Assembly (NCBI RefSeq): GCF_007997085.1
Contig: NZ_VORR01000006.1
Coordinates: 52,317 to 116,316 of the forward strand
DNA length: 64,000 nt
Direction: 5' to 3'
Source of the DNA: Polaribacter sp. IC066
Lineage (GTDB): Bacteria > Bacteroidota > Bacteroidia > Flavobacteriales > Flavobacteriaceae
The notes below the pieces were generated by a model. That model saw nothing but the letters and a program-made list of their open reading frames with translations, was not told the origin of the DNA and did not search any database. Both the position numbers and the translations under genes were made by a program. Positions within the stretch are counted from its first letter, which is position 1. Every line of letters starts with the position of its first letter. Positions 45,202-56,812 of this stretch are shown here, piece by piece.

Positions 45202-48200
45202 ATTCCTAAAGGTATAAAAAAATTAACTGTGGTACCTGTATTTAATTCTGATGCTATAATAAATTTCCCTTGTATGTTTCGTAAACGTTCTTGAACCGTG
45301 AACAAACCAAAACCAGAACCTGAATGGTTATGGTTTTTCAATACCGAAGTATCAAATCCGTCGCCATTATCTGTAATTAAAATATAAATTCCGAGTTCAT
45401 TTTTATCCAAATCTAACGTTATTAAAGATGCATTGGCATATTTTATAATATTATTAATGACTTCTTGTATACTTCTATACAAGAAAATCGATTTTACATC
45501 GTCTAGTTTCATGCTCGTTACATTGCTAATCAGCCTGCACTCAATCTTGTGATTCGCCTCTACCTCTTCTAGCAACCAACTTAATGCATCAATAATACCG
45601 AGTTGATAAAGTACTGGCGGAGAAAGTTCATAGGTAATTTTACGACTGTTTTCTAAAGCTTCGGAAATATGTGTTTCAATAAATTTTAAATCTTCGGTAA
45701 TCTCTTTTAACTGTGGATTTTTTTTAAGCTGATTAATTTTCATTTTCGAAATTACTAAAGACTGACTCAAGTGGTCGTGTATATTTGTAGCAATTTCTTT
45801 TTTTTGTTTTTCTTCTATTAAGGTAATTTCTGTGGTTAGTTTCTGAAGTGATGTTTGATATTCTTGAATCTCTTGCTTTGCAACCACCCATTGCGTAACA
45901 TCTCTCGCCGAGGTAACAAAATAACTAATTTCTTTAGCTACATAAACGGGAGATGATAAAAATTCTAACCAAACAAAATGGCCATCTTTATGACGAATTC
46001 TAAACGAAAAAGCCTCTATAATTTCACCACTAAAAAAATTTCCCTTCATTGCGTCTTTTAAAGACTGAATATCATCTTTATGAACAATGCTAAAAACCTG
46101 TTTGCGCAGAAAGTCTGTTTGTTCATACCCTAATAAGTTTTTTATAGAAGGGCTAATGTACTTAAAAGTACTATCTGGCTCTTGCAAACAAATTAAATCA
46201 TTAGAATGACCTGTTAAAATTCGATACATCTCTTCAGCTTTTTCAATTTGATCCATTGCCTTTTTTTGCGAGGTAATATCTTGCGTTGTTCCTACCAAAC
46301 CTGCAACTTCGCCATTATTACCCAATACCGTTTGACCAATGGCTCTTATTATTTTTTGCTCACCACTTAAAAGGCAAATTCTATGTTCAATATCATATGG
46401 TGTACCTGCACTAATAGCTTCGTTAACAACACTATTAAATAATTCTTGATCATCAATATGAATTCGATTAACCAAATCATCAAATTCAGGAGCACCTTTC
46501 TTTGGGTCGAAACCCCAAATATGAAACGTTTCATCAGACCACTCTACTTCTTTTGTTAAAGGATTAAATAACCAGCTGCCAACACGCGCTAATTTTTGAG
46601 CTTCCTTTAATCTATGTAAAGATTCTCTTTTTGCAGACTCGGCATCTTTTATACTTTGAATACTTTGAATACTAGCAGGTACTATTTTTTGTTCTATTGT
46701 TGATTGAGGAATAGGAATTGAAAACAATGCTAAAAACTCATTACCTTTTAAGGTTTTATAGTTTACTTCTGATGTAAATGTTTTCTTATGATTCCATATG
46801 GCCTCTACAAGGTTTATAAATACTTTATTTGCGTCTTCGGTAAATGTATCTTTTACTTTGGCTAAAAATTTTTTGCTACTTTTTGCCTCAAACAATTTTA
46901 AAGTAGCGCTATTTACATTGTTTACTTTTACTTTTACTTTTTCTAGCAGTGAAAACAACACCTCTGGGTTTTGTTCTAAATATCCTTTAATATTAGATAT
47001 CTCTTTTTTTCTCAATTCGTCTATTTGTTTAAATACCAAACTTAAATCTTCATTCCAAATAGAAACGGTAGCGTTATCAAACAATCTTCTATAATTGTCT
47101 TTGGTCCTTTCATGTTCTTCTTCAATCTTTTTTCTCTCGGTGATATCCATAGTAACCCCGAAAACACTTCCTTCAGATTTTTTTTCTAACGCTACAAAAT
47201 ATAAAGTTCTTATTTCACCTGACGGACGATTTATTTTATACTCAAAAGGTATAAATGTATTATCATTCAGTAACCTGACAATAGATTGCTCTAATTTGCG
47301 AAATCCTTCAGGTAATATTTTTTCAGTTACATTTTTATAAGAAGGAAAAAAACTTTCTTTAGTGACTCCATAAATGTCATACATTTCATCAGACCATTCT
47401 TCACTGCCCCCGACTAGATCCCAATTCCAACTTCCAATATGACTTAATTTTTGCGCATGATTTAAGGCATTGTTTAAGTCATACAGTCTTTCGTTTTTAT
47501 AGTCTAACGCCTTTTCTATTAATTTGCTTTGGGTAATATCTTGGCCTGTACCAGACAAACCTATTACGCTATTATCTTTATCTTTTATAACCCTACCTCT
47601 TGAAATTATATGTTTTATAGCGCCGTTTGAAGTGTAAATATCTAGCTCTAAATCATAAGGGTTTCGTGTTCAAAACAATTGATAACTGCTTGGTCTAATA
47701 TTGCAAAACTCTCTTCTGCTTACAGTAGTGCATGCTCCGAATAATCTGGTGCCCCTAATTTAAGTGAACGTTCAAAAATATGAAACATTTCTTTTGACCA
47801 GATTACCTTTCCTGTTTCAAAACTATACTCCCAACTTCCTAAATGCCCTAATTCTTGTGCCTCGTTTAAGGCTTTGTTTAAATTATGAAGTCTTCTGTTT
47901 GTAAGATCTAATTCATTTTGCTGTATTTTTTTTTCGTAATATCTTGGGAGACTCCTCTTCTACCAATAATTTCATTTTTATCATTGTATAAGGGTTCTGC
48001 TATATTTCGTATCCAACGCTTTTCGTTTTTTAAATTAGTTCCTAGTAACTCCAGATCAAAAGGAACTCCCTTATCAGCAAGCGTTGCTTCTGCTTCCATA
48101 AGCTTATTTCTGGATTCTTCATTAAAAAAAGTGTAAAATAGTGCAAGCTCTGGCGCACCTTCTCTTGGGTCAGTGCCATAAATTTGGTGAATAGTATCCG

Positions 48201-48289
48201 ACCAACTAATTGCCTCCGTTTGCTTGTCATAGGCCCAATAGCCTATTTTAGCCATTCTACCCGCTTCTTTTAGTGAGTATTCATTCTCC

Positions 48290-48600
48290 TCTACTAATTC
48301 TAAGGTAGTTTGAATTTTTTGTTTAGAAAGTTCTAATTCTTCTGCTCGCTTCTCTTTCTCTTCATTCTGAAAGGCAAGTTCTTTATTCGCTATGCTTAAT
48401 TCTTCGGCTCGTTTCTCTTTCTCTTCATTTTGAAATAGAAGCTCTTTATTAGCAATAAAAAGTTCGTCTGCTCGTTTTTCTTTCTCTTGGTTCTGAAAAG
48501 CAAGCTCTTTATTAGCGATACTTAATTCGTCTGCTCGTTTTTCTTTCTCTTCATTTTGATAGAGAAGTTCTTTATTGGCAAAAGCCAACTCGAGTTGTAC
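48290..48600 (-). repeat. 57-bp in-frame repeats encoding coiled coil (block 2)
   Basis: Four to five copies of a 57-bp unit coding for ANKELAFQNEEKEKRAEEL variants, between PAS domains of the giant kinase. Confidence 0.8.
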
Positions 48601-50229
48601 ATTTTTAGAATCTGTGATATTCTGTAGAACACCCCTTCTTCCAATAATTTCATTTTGTTCGTTGTATACAAGATGTACTGCGTTTCGCACCCAAACCTCT
48701 TCCTTTTTTAGATTGATTAATTTCAATTCTATATCATAAGGAATGCGCCTCGAGCTTAAATTTATTGTGGCTTGTGCTAACTTTTCTTGAGATTCTTTAT
48801 CATAAAATTTTATAATTTCTTTTCTTGATGGTATTCCATCTTTTATATCTAATCCATATACCTGATAAACATATTCAGACCAAGTAAAAGCATCATTTGC
48901 AATGTGATATTCCCAGTACCCAATTTTAGCTACTTTACTGGTCTGTTTTAAAGAGTATTCCTTTTTTTCTAACAGATCTAAAGAGGTTTGCATTTTCTGT
49001 TTAGAAAACTCTAATTCATTTTGTACTATTTTAGAATCTGTAATATCCTGAAAAACACCTCTTCTACCAACAACTTCATTTTGTTCATTGTATACAGGTT
49101 GCACTACATTTCGTACCCAAATCTCTTTCTTTTCTAAATTGATTAATCTTAACTCTATATCATAAGCAATACCCTTCGAATCAAGATCTAGGGTAACTTT
49201 TGCCAGCTTTATTTGAGATTCTTTATCAAAAAATTTCACAAATTCTTTTCTAGTAGGAGGTCCATTTTTTGAATCTAATCCCAAAATATAATAAAGATAT
49301 TCAGACCATATAATGTTTTGAGTTGCACTCTCATATTCCCAATAGGCAATTTTAGCCAACTTACTCAACTCTCTTAAAGAGCGTTCACTTTTTACTAAAA
49401 GTTCTAAAGAGTTCTGCATTTTTTCCTTTGCAGCTTCTCTTTGCGTAATATCTCTTGCAGAAATAGCAAAATAGTTAACTTCTTTCTCTTTATAAATAGG
49501 AGCCGCTAAAAACTCTAACCAAACATAATGCCCTTCTTTATGACGAACTCTAAACGAAAAGGCTTCTACAACTTTACCACTAAACTCTCGCAGTTTCATT
49601 GCCTCTTTTAAAGGCTCAAGATCATCTCTATGAACTATATGAAATACTTGTTGCCCTAAAAGATCTGCTTGTTCATACCCCAATAAATTTTTTATAGACG
49701 GACTAATATATTTAAAAGTACTGTCTGGTTCGTTTAAGCAAATTAAATCTTTAGAATGATCAGCCAATAGACGATACATCTTTTCGACTTTTTCAATTTT
49801 ACGCCTTGCTCGTTTTTGTTCTGTAATATCTTGTAAAACTCCTCTTCTGCCAGTAACTTCATCTTTATCATTGTAAACAGGTTCTCCAATATTTCGTATC
49901 CAACGTTTTTCATTTTTAAAATTGGTAATCTCTAACTCAATATCATAAGAAACCTCATTATTAACAAGATTTTCTGTGGCTAGCGTAAGTTTATTTGCTG
50001 CTTCTTCATTAAAAACACTAGTAATTACTCCTATTTCTGGCACATCTTCCTTATAATCGAGACCCCAAATTTCGTAAACTGCTTTAGACCAGGTAATTAT
50101 TTCATATTGCTTATCATACTTCCAATATCCTATTTTCGCCATTCTACCGGCTTCTTTTAAAGAGTATTCACTTTCTTCAACCAACTGAAGAGTAGCTTGA
50201 ATCTTTTTTTTAGAAACTTCTAATTCTGC

Positions 50230-50930
50230 TGTTCGTTTATCTTTCTCTTTAATTTGAAATAAAAGTTTCTTATTCGCAAGCGCTAATTCTTCTGCTCGTT
50301 TTTCTATCTCTTCACTTAAAAGAAGCAGCTCTCTATCTGCAAGAATTAACTCTTCCGCTAGTTTCTCTTTCTCTTCGCGTTGAAAAGCAAGTTTCTCATC
50401 GGCAAGAACTAATTCCGCTGCGAGTTGCTCTTTCTCTTTGTGTTGAATAAAAAGTTCCTTATCTGCAATTACTAATTCTTCGGCGCGTTTTTCCTTTTCT
50501 TCTTGCTGATAAATGAGTTCCTTATCAGCAATTACTAGCGCTTCTGCACGCTTCTCGATTCCTTCGCTTTGAGTGATTATTTTTTTCTTCTTGCTGATAA
50601 ATGAGTTCCTTATCAGCAATTACTAATTCTTCGGCACGCTTCTCGATTCCTTCGCTTTGATTGATTATCTTTTTCTTTGCAATCGATAATTCTTCCGCAC
50701 GCTTTTCTTTCTCATTAATTTGAAAACTAATTCTCTTATTTGCTAATGATAGTTCTACAGCTCGTCTCTCGTTCTCTTCATTTTGAAAAGCGAGCTCTCT
50801 GTCTACAATCACTAATTCTTCAGCTCTTTTTCCTTTCTGTTTATTTTGAAAAGCAAGCTCCTTGTTGGCAATAATCAATTCACCTGCTCGTTCTTCTTTA
50901 TCTTTATTTTGTTGTTCCTTTTCTTGTTCA
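50230..50930 (-). repeat. 57-bp in-frame repeats encoding coiled coil (block 1)
   Basis: About twelve copies of the same 57-bp unit, more diverged than block 2. Two adjacent stretches (50510-50600 and 50600-50690) are nearly identical, and the A-run frameshift lies at their junction. Confidence 0.8.
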
Positions 50931-52139
50931 GCAATTTTACGCAAATGTATATCTCGGCATACTTTAACGAGTTCTACCACATCTCCATTTTCGTTTCTAA
51001 CCGGATAAATATATTCCGAAAACCACTTTGTTTCCCCTAACCAATCTAATAGCACTTCTATCGTTTCACTGGTACCTGTTTCGGCTACTTTTTTAAATGT
51101 ATTTAAAAGTTTAGTAGAAGTCTCGTGATTAAAAAGATCGCCAGGCATTTTTCCTACAATATCTTTAGAAGTTATATCGTAGCGTGATGGGCCATTATAA
51201 TAAAGGTATTCTCCTGAAGGGTTATGTATTGTAATCATGTCTTCAGATGCTTGTAACAACATATTAAAACGACCTTCATTTTGCCGTAACTTACTTTCTG
51301 ATTTTAATTCAGCGATCAGTTTTTCTAAATCCTTATATGTTGGCTTTTTGTTTGACATTATATGGTATTAAAATATGGGTTGTGTCCTCTTAATTTAATT
51401 GTGCAAAATATTGTTTCTTCTAAATAAGTGTAGTCGGCTAATTTTTCTCTGTCATTCGCACACTCCTTTGTGCACAGAGAAAGCTCTTTATAAAAAAACA
51501 AAATATCTCTTAAAACATAAGAAATATGCCAAAACAATACTTGTAACCATTGAGATGATTCTATGCAGAAAAAAAATTTTATAAGATATAAAAGAGACAT
51601 CTAAATAATGAGCGTGCTAAGCAAGCAACTAAAGTAGTTTGCAAAAATAAGAGCATTATTTGATTATAATTCATAGCTAAAGATAGGGTTTAAAATATGA
51701 GATTTACATCATCTTATTTTATAATATATTTTTATTCTACCTTTTAAAAATAATGTGGTTAATATCCTTATTTACAATTAATACCGTTATTTTTAAATAA
51801 AGAAGCGCATAACATTTATGAATTACGGGTCAAATAGAGACTAATAAAATAGCCGTTTTTTAAAATAAACAATTCTTTGGGTACTGCTATCGAAGTATTT
51901 TGATAGTTCGAAACTCCTATTAATTAAATTCACTATTTAACCAAAAAAAAGAAGTTAAAAGGATACTTTAAGTACGCTATAAATTTAATAGGAATAACAT
52001 TTTAAGCAAAAACAATAGAAAAGAGCATGGATGTAAGAAAATATCACTTAGAATGCACCCCTTATTATCCATATCAGAACAAAACTTTGAAGTCGTCGTT
52101 TAGACTAAAGTTAGCTACTTTACTTTAGCCATCATCCGC

Positions 52140-52385
52140 CAAAGAAACCAATGTTGTATGCCTTCTAACCCCAATTTAACTTTATAAAGTCATAAAAAAA
52201 TAACAAACATCTTTTTAGGTTTATGAAAACGCACTAGCATACTTTTCAAAAATATTCGACAGGCTCAAATTGATATACCCTAAGAGAATCATTTTTATAA
52301 AAAATACTGAAATCAAAATTGTACGTAATACCCTTCATTTAAAAATTAACCTGCTGTAACGCGTGTATAGTGCTTTTGAAACGTT
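52140..52385 (+). repeat. Dispersed repeat family A, copy 2
   Basis: Aligns in word order with 13868-14095 (ATTTAACTTTATAAAGTC, TTCAAAAAT, CTCAAATT), and its end, TTTAAAAATTAAC, also matches 14270-14282. It contains TTCGACAGGCTCAAATTG. Confidence 0.6.
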
Positions 52386-52394
52386 AGAAAAAAG

Positions 52395-52422
52395 AAAAAT
52401 CTAGCTATATAGCTAGATTTTT
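52395..52422 (-). terminator. Intrinsic terminator after glmS
   Basis: AAAAATCTAGCTAT / ATAGCTAGATTTTT perfect palindrome 25 nt past the glmS stop. Confidence 0.85.
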
Positions 52423-52446
52423 CTTTATTTTTAAAACAATATACAA

Positions 52447-54303
52447 TTACTCTACAGTAACAGATTTTGCTAAATTTCTTGGTTGATCTACGTTTTTATT
52501 CAACATTACCGCAATATGATACGATAAAAGTTGAAGAGGAATAGTAGTTAACAAAGGAGTTAATGCTTCTTCGGTGTCTGGCACTTCAATTACGTGATCT
52601 GCAATATCTCTTACCTGTGTATCTCCTTCTGTAACAATCGCGATAATTTTACCTGCTCTAGATTTAATTTCTTGAATATTACTCACCACTTTTTCGTAGT
52701 GCCCTTTGTTGGTAGCAATAACAAAAATTGGCATATTTTCATCGATTAAAGCAATAGGACCGTGTTTCATTTCTGCTGCAGGATATCCTTCTGCATGGAT
52801 ATAAGAAATTTCTTTTAACTTTAAAGCACCTTCTAAAGCTACTGGAAAATTAAACCCTCTTCCTAAATACAAACAGTTTGTAGCGTCTTTATAAACCGCT
52901 GCAATACTTTTAACGTGCTCATCAATTTCTAACAACTTCTCTATTTGTTTAGGAATTAACGACATTTTTTGGATGTAGTTTTTAAAAGAATCATCAGACA
53001 AAGATCCGTTTGCCTTTCCTAATTTTAAAGCGATTAAAGTTAAAACGGTAATCTGTGTTGTAAATGCTTTTGTAGATGCAACCCCTATTTCTGGTCCTGC
53101 ATGCGTGTAAGCTCCCGAATGTGTTTCTCTAGCAATAGAAGAACCTACTACATTACAAACACCATACACAAATGCCCCTTTAGATTTCGCTAATTTAATA
53201 GCGGCTAATGTATCTGCTGTTTCACCTGATTGTGAAATTGCAATTACTACATCTTTACTCGTAACAATCGGGTTTCTGTATCTGAATTCTGAAGCGTACT
53301 CTACCTCAACAGGTATTCTAGCCATATCTTCAATAAGATATTCTCCTACTAAACCAGCATGCCAAGAAGTACCACAAGCAATGATAATAATTCTGTCGGC
53401 ATTCAAAAATTTATCAAGATTGTCTTCTATACTACCCATCTTAATCATATTCTCTTCAGCAAGCATTCTACCTCTAAAAGTATCTGTAATTGCTTTAGGC
53501 TGCTCATGAATTTCTTTCAACATGAAATGATCATATCCACCTTTTTCAATTTGCTCTAGACTAATTTGAAGTTCTTGAATAATAGGATCTACCAGAGAAT
53601 CGTCTTTAATTTTACGAACTCTTACTTCTTTTCCTAATTTGATAATTGCCATTTCTTCATCTTCTAAATAAATAGCATTTTTAGTATATTCTAAAAAAGG
53701 AGAAGCATCTGAAGCTACAAAAAATTCTTTATTATCCTCACCTACTCCAATTGCAATAGGACTTCCTAAACGTGCAACAACAATCTCGTTAGGTTTTGCT
53801 TTATCAAAAACAGTAATTGCATAAGCCCCAACAACATTTGTTAATGCTAATTGAACTGCTTTACCTAGTTTACAGCCTTCTGTTTTTTTAACCTCTTCGA
53901 TTAAATTTATTAAGACTTCGGTATCAGTATCACTTTTAAACGTATAACCTCTCGTAATTAATTCTTTTTTAATGGTATCGTAATTTTCAATAATTCCATT
54001 ATGAACAATCACTAATTCACCAGATTGTGAATAATGAGGATGTGAATTTACATCGTTAGGAACACCATGTGTAGCCCAACGTGTATGACCCATTCCTATA
54101 TTTCCTGCTTTTCTCTCTTCTTCTTGGTTGGTAATAAATTCTAAATCCGAAACTTTTCCTTTCGTTTTAGTGAGATACATTTTCTCTCCATCATACATCA
54201 TTATACCAGAACTATCATACCCTCTATACTCTAGTCTTTTTAATCCGTTTATGACTATTGGATAAGCTTCTCTATGACCTATATACGCTGAAATTCCACA
54301 CAT
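52447..54303 (-). CDS. glmS: Glucosamine-fructose-6-phosphate aminotransferase
   Basis: A 618-residue GlmS that makes glucosamine 6-phosphate from fructose 6-phosphate and glutamine, the entry to cell-wall and lipid A sugars. Cys2 (MCGISAYIGH) is the glutaminase nucleophile; GHTRWATHG and the two SIS domains (IIACGTSWHAG, SQSGETADTLAA; YLGRGFNFPVALEGALKLKE) follow, and the C-terminus is DQPRNLAKSVTVE. No glmS ribozyme-like leader is apparent; only 32 nt separate it from the DUF4270 gene upstream, so it is read in that operon. Confidence 0.97.
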   Translation of the reverse strand: MCGISAYIGHREAYPIVINGLKRLEYRGYDSSGIMMYDGEKMYLTKTKGKVSDLEFITNQEEERKAGNIGMGHTRWATHGVPNDVNSHPHYSQSGELVIVHNGIIENYDTIKKELITRGYTFKSDTDTEVLINLIEEVKKTEGCKLGKAVQLALTNVVGAYAITVFDKAKPNEIVVARLGSPIAIGVGEDNKEFFVASDASPFLEYTKNAIYLEDEEMAIIKLGKEVRVRKIKDDSLVDPIIQELQISLEQIEKGGYDHFMLKEIHEQPKAITDTFRGRMLAEENMIKMGSIEDNLDKFLNADRIIIIACGTSWHAGLVGEYLIEDMARIPVEVEYASEFRYRNPIVTSKDVVIAISQSGETADTLAAIKLAKSKGAFVYGVCNVVGSSIARETHSGAYTHAGPEIGVASTKAFTTQITVLTLIALKLGKANGSLSDDSFKNYIQKMSLIPKQIEKLLEIDEHVKSIAAVYKDATNCLYLGRGFNFPVALEGALKLKEISYIHAEGYPAAEMKHGPIALIDENMPIFVIATNKGHYEKVVSNIQEIKSRAGKIIAIVTEGDTQVRDIADHVIEVPDTEEALTPLLTTIPLQLLSYHIAVMLNKNVDQPRNLAKSVTVE

Positions 54304-54335
54304 ATTTTTTTTTGTTTTTTGGTTAGTGCATTTGT

Positions 54336-55895
54336 TTAGTTTTTTTCTGAATAGGATATCAGTAACACCGCTTTTTTTACTCCATTTTGGGGAGCGTCAT
54401 TAAAAAGTGTTACCGCTTTTGGGTTCCAGCTATTATTTCTAAAAACTAGATCACCACCCGATCCAGGAGGGTCAGAGGGATTATAAGCTTTCAATTTTAA
54501 AATTGACTCATATTTAGTTTCTCCGTTTAAAATATTTGAAATATAATCTGTTAGTTTAAACGTATATTTTTCTTTTTTACCAGTAGCATCTCTTGACAAG
54601 AAACCACCGATACCGCCAAAAGCTGCTTCGGTTGTTGCGTCTGTTATTTGGGTAAAACTAGGGTTTGAAACATTTTTATCGCTCTTATACAAATACAATC
54701 TATCTGGAACATGTGTTGTATCTGCAGACTGATTTATATAAAAAGTTAAAGTTGCATCATTAATTAACCAATTATTAGCTGCTAATTCATCTATTTTACT
54801 TTGATCAAACAGAGTAATAGTACCTTCACTACCAGCGGTTCCTTGCACTATAATTTCATTATTTACAGGATATACTTTATCCTCCATTTTAAACGTATTT
54901 ATCTTAAAACCAGATAAAGGAAAACTGTTATTTCTAGAAATAGTATCTAAAACTTTTGTAGTACCAAGCTCTAAAACCGTATTTGTGTAATAAATTTCTA
55001 GAGATGGTATCAAATCAATATTACGGTTGTTAAAATTAAATGAGGTCAGAGAACCCTCATCCCCCGTTGCTTCTATAATTAATCCTCTAAAATATTCATT
55101 AAATACGTTTTGCGAAGCAAACTCGCCTGTTTCATATTTGTCTAAGAATAAGGTTTTAAATTTATCTTTATCCAACGGAATTCTAGCAAAAGGAATTGGA
55201 ACTGTGCTTGTCACTGCGTTAAAAAGTTTTAACGTATCGTTATCTGCTAATGAATCATCATACAATCGTCTCTTAATAACAACCATTGTGTCGTTTTCAC
55301 TTGGTATAAAAGGAAAATCTATTTGTGTGTTTAATGCGCTTCCCATTTTTTCGAAAACGGCATTAGATTGATAGCTATTTACTTTTGATGGATCTGCCGG
55401 ATTGTAAAAATTTATAAACGTATTAGACCTGTAAACATTTAGCTTAAAAGGTTTGCTCTTATCACCAAAAATAGAATCTATTTTATATTTATTATTAGCT
55501 TGTAAGGTTACTTGGTAAGGTAATTTTAAAAATACAGTATCTATTTTAGTCACTACTGTTGTTGTATCTGAACCGTAATTAACACCTTCTAAAACGTTTA
55601 AACTTGTAGGTATCGAAATTTGAGAAACAACAGATGCCTCAATTTTTTCATAATCTGGGCTCGCGTAAACACCCAATAAATATTGAGCAAGTGGCCTTGA
55701 GATATTATCTGATTGAATACTTTCTAAAGGACTATTTTCTGCAATAACATCTACCGAAGTAGCAGCTGTGTTAAACTTGGTATTGGTAATTACATTAGAT
55801 TCTACATCTGTAAAATCTTTTTCACAAGATATAATTGTTATAAATAAAGATGCTGCAGTTACTATGTAAACACTCTTTCTGAAAAAATTTTTCAC
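54336..55895 (-). CDS. DUF4270 lipoprotein
   Basis: A 519-residue DUF4270 protein. Signal peptide with lipobox FITIISC and Cys24, so it is an outer-envelope lipoprotein. The body is beta-rich, with repeated statements of stranded domains (SQISIPTSLN, YQVTLQANNKYKIDSIFGD, GFKINTFKMEDKVYP). Function unknown. It lies between the glycogen synthase gene (10 nt) and glmS (32 nt), an order kept in many Flavobacteriia. Confidence 0.88.
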   Translation of the reverse strand: MKNFFRKSVYIVTAASLFITIISCEKDFTDVESNVITNTKFNTAATSVDVIAENSPLESIQSDNISRPLAQYLLGVYASPDYEKIEASVVSQISIPTSLNVLEGVNYGSDTTTVVTKIDTVFLKLPYQVTLQANNKYKIDSIFGDKSKPFKLNVYRSNTFINFYNPADPSKVNSYQSNAVFEKMGSALNTQIDFPFIPSENDTMVVIKRRLYDDSLADNDTLKLFNAVTSTVPIPFARIPLDKDKFKTLFLDKYETGEFASQNVFNEYFRGLIIEATGDEGSLTSFNFNNRNIDLIPSLEIYYTNTVLELGTTKVLDTISRNNSFPLSGFKINTFKMEDKVYPVNNEIIVQGTAGSEGTITLFDQSKIDELAANNWLINDATLTFYINQSADTTHVPDRLYLYKSDKNVSNPSFTQITDATTEAAFGGIGGFLSRDATGKKEKYTFKLTDYISNILNGETKYESILKLKAYNPSDPPGSGGDLVFRNNSWNPKAVTLFNDAPQNGVKKAVLLISYSEKN

Positions 55896-55905
55896 TTAAA
55901 AATAA

Positions 55906-56715
55906 TTATTTAGTTGCTAATAAATCTGTATAAAAATTCAAATAAGATTCTTTTAAGTTCTCTACTTGATATTCTAAAACTGGTATTTCTTTTTCGGCTA
56001 TAAAAGAACTTAATTCTTCGTCAATTGTTTCACTTCCGTGAATAATTGCATCAGAATTTTCGATTGCACTCTTTAAGATATTAGTATGACTCGGAATTTG
56101 TACTGTCGCAATTTTATCTGACTTATGAAGATCAAACTTTATTTTTTCTGCTAAGTCCGCATTTAAATTACCTTCAAAACCTTTACTATATATAGAAGTA
56201 ACTATTTTACTTTCTATAAATAGTGGCTCTTCTTTATAAAACTCTCTTAAATACAATGGCAATAAAGAAGCAAGCCAACCATGAATATGAATCACATCGG
56301 GTGCCCAATTCAGTTTTTTTACAGTCTCTACAACTCCTTTAGCAAAGAAAATAGCTCTTTCATCATTATCATCAAATAATTGATCATCCTCATCTGTAAA
56401 AACAGCTTTCCTTTTAAAATACTCTTCATTATCAATAAAGTAAACCTGCATTCTTTCTTTAGGAATAGAAGCAACTTTAATGATTAATGGCATATCTATG
56501 TCATTCACGACAAGATTCATTCCAGAAAGACGAATTACCTCATGTAATTGATGTCTTCTTTCATTAATTACGCCATATCTTGGCATAAAAATACGGGTTT
56601 GAACACCTTTAGAATGGGCGTTTTTAGCTGAAATAAAAGCTGTAGAAGACAGCTCTGTTTCGGGTAAATAGGGCACAACTTCAGATGATACAAATAAAAT
56701 TCTCTTGTCTTTCAT
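55906..56715 (-). CDS. Glycogen/starch synthase family protein (GT5, N-terminal domain only)
   Basis: A 269-residue protein matching the N-terminal catalytic subdomain of ADP-glucose-type starch synthases: ILFVSSEVVPYLPETELS at the start, in place of the usual KxGGL, then ARYGV-like MPRYGVINERRHQLHEV and WAPDVIHIHGWLASLLPLYL. The C-terminal Rossmann half is absent, and the KxGGL loop is altered, so true glycogen synthesis is doubtful. This short form is typical of the phylum. First gene of the minus-strand operon with DUF4270 and glmS; divergent from panC. Confidence 0.82.
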   Translation of the reverse strand: MKDKRILFVSSEVVPYLPETELSSTAFISAKNAHSKGVQTRIFMPRYGVINERRHQLHEVIRLSGMNLVVNDIDMPLIIKVASIPKERMQVYFIDNEEYFKRKAVFTDEDDQLFDDNDERAIFFAKGVVETVKKLNWAPDVIHIHGWLASLLPLYLREFYKEEPLFIESKIVTSIYSKGFEGNLNADLAEKIKFDLHKSDKIATVQIPSHTNILKSAIENSDAIIHGSETIDEELSSFIAEKEIPVLEYQVENLKESYLNFYTDLLATK

Positions 56716-56812
56716 TAAATCAAACTCTTTTATAAGAAGCGCAAAAGTACAAATTTTTATACTAGTATGATGTTAAATTGGTAAGTTTGCAAACTTTATA
56801 CAGTTATGTACT

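Larger units (their letters stand above)
45198..51358 (-). pseudogene. Giant multi-PAS sensor histidine kinase, broken
   Basis: One reading frame of about 2053 residues is implied: 6161 nt become 6162 (2054 codons) after correcting three indels. From the start (51358): a PAS domain (residues 25-145), a coiled-coil of 19-residue repeats (AxKELAFQxEEKEKRAEEL) over about 50230-50930, four PAS domains, a second repeat block (about 48290-48600), four more PAS domains, then HisKA_3 (phospho-His in IHDHLSQ) and HATPase (DNGDGFD, GSGFGLFTVQERL). Lesions: an extra A in the run at 50580-50586, one missing A in the run at 47926-47934, TAA at 47720-47722, and one missing C at 47659-47661. Three intact stretches remain (50525-51358, 47908-50619, 45198-47558). 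There is no membrane segment, so it would be a cytosolic sensor. The cognate regulator follows directly. Confidence 0.85.
51359..52446. other. Intergenic region of 1088 bases
   Basis: The largest gap in the window. 51359-52130 is AT-rich without a supported gene; an 80-codon frame at its left end has no features of a real protein. 52140-52385 is the family A repeat copy 2, followed by the glmS terminator. Confidence 0.6.

Noticed and set aside
51358..51600. 80-codon minus-strand frame upstream of the giant kinase
   Set aside because: Cysteine- and leucine-rich composition without domain, poor codon pattern, and an overlapping frame on the other strand of similar length. Likely chance.
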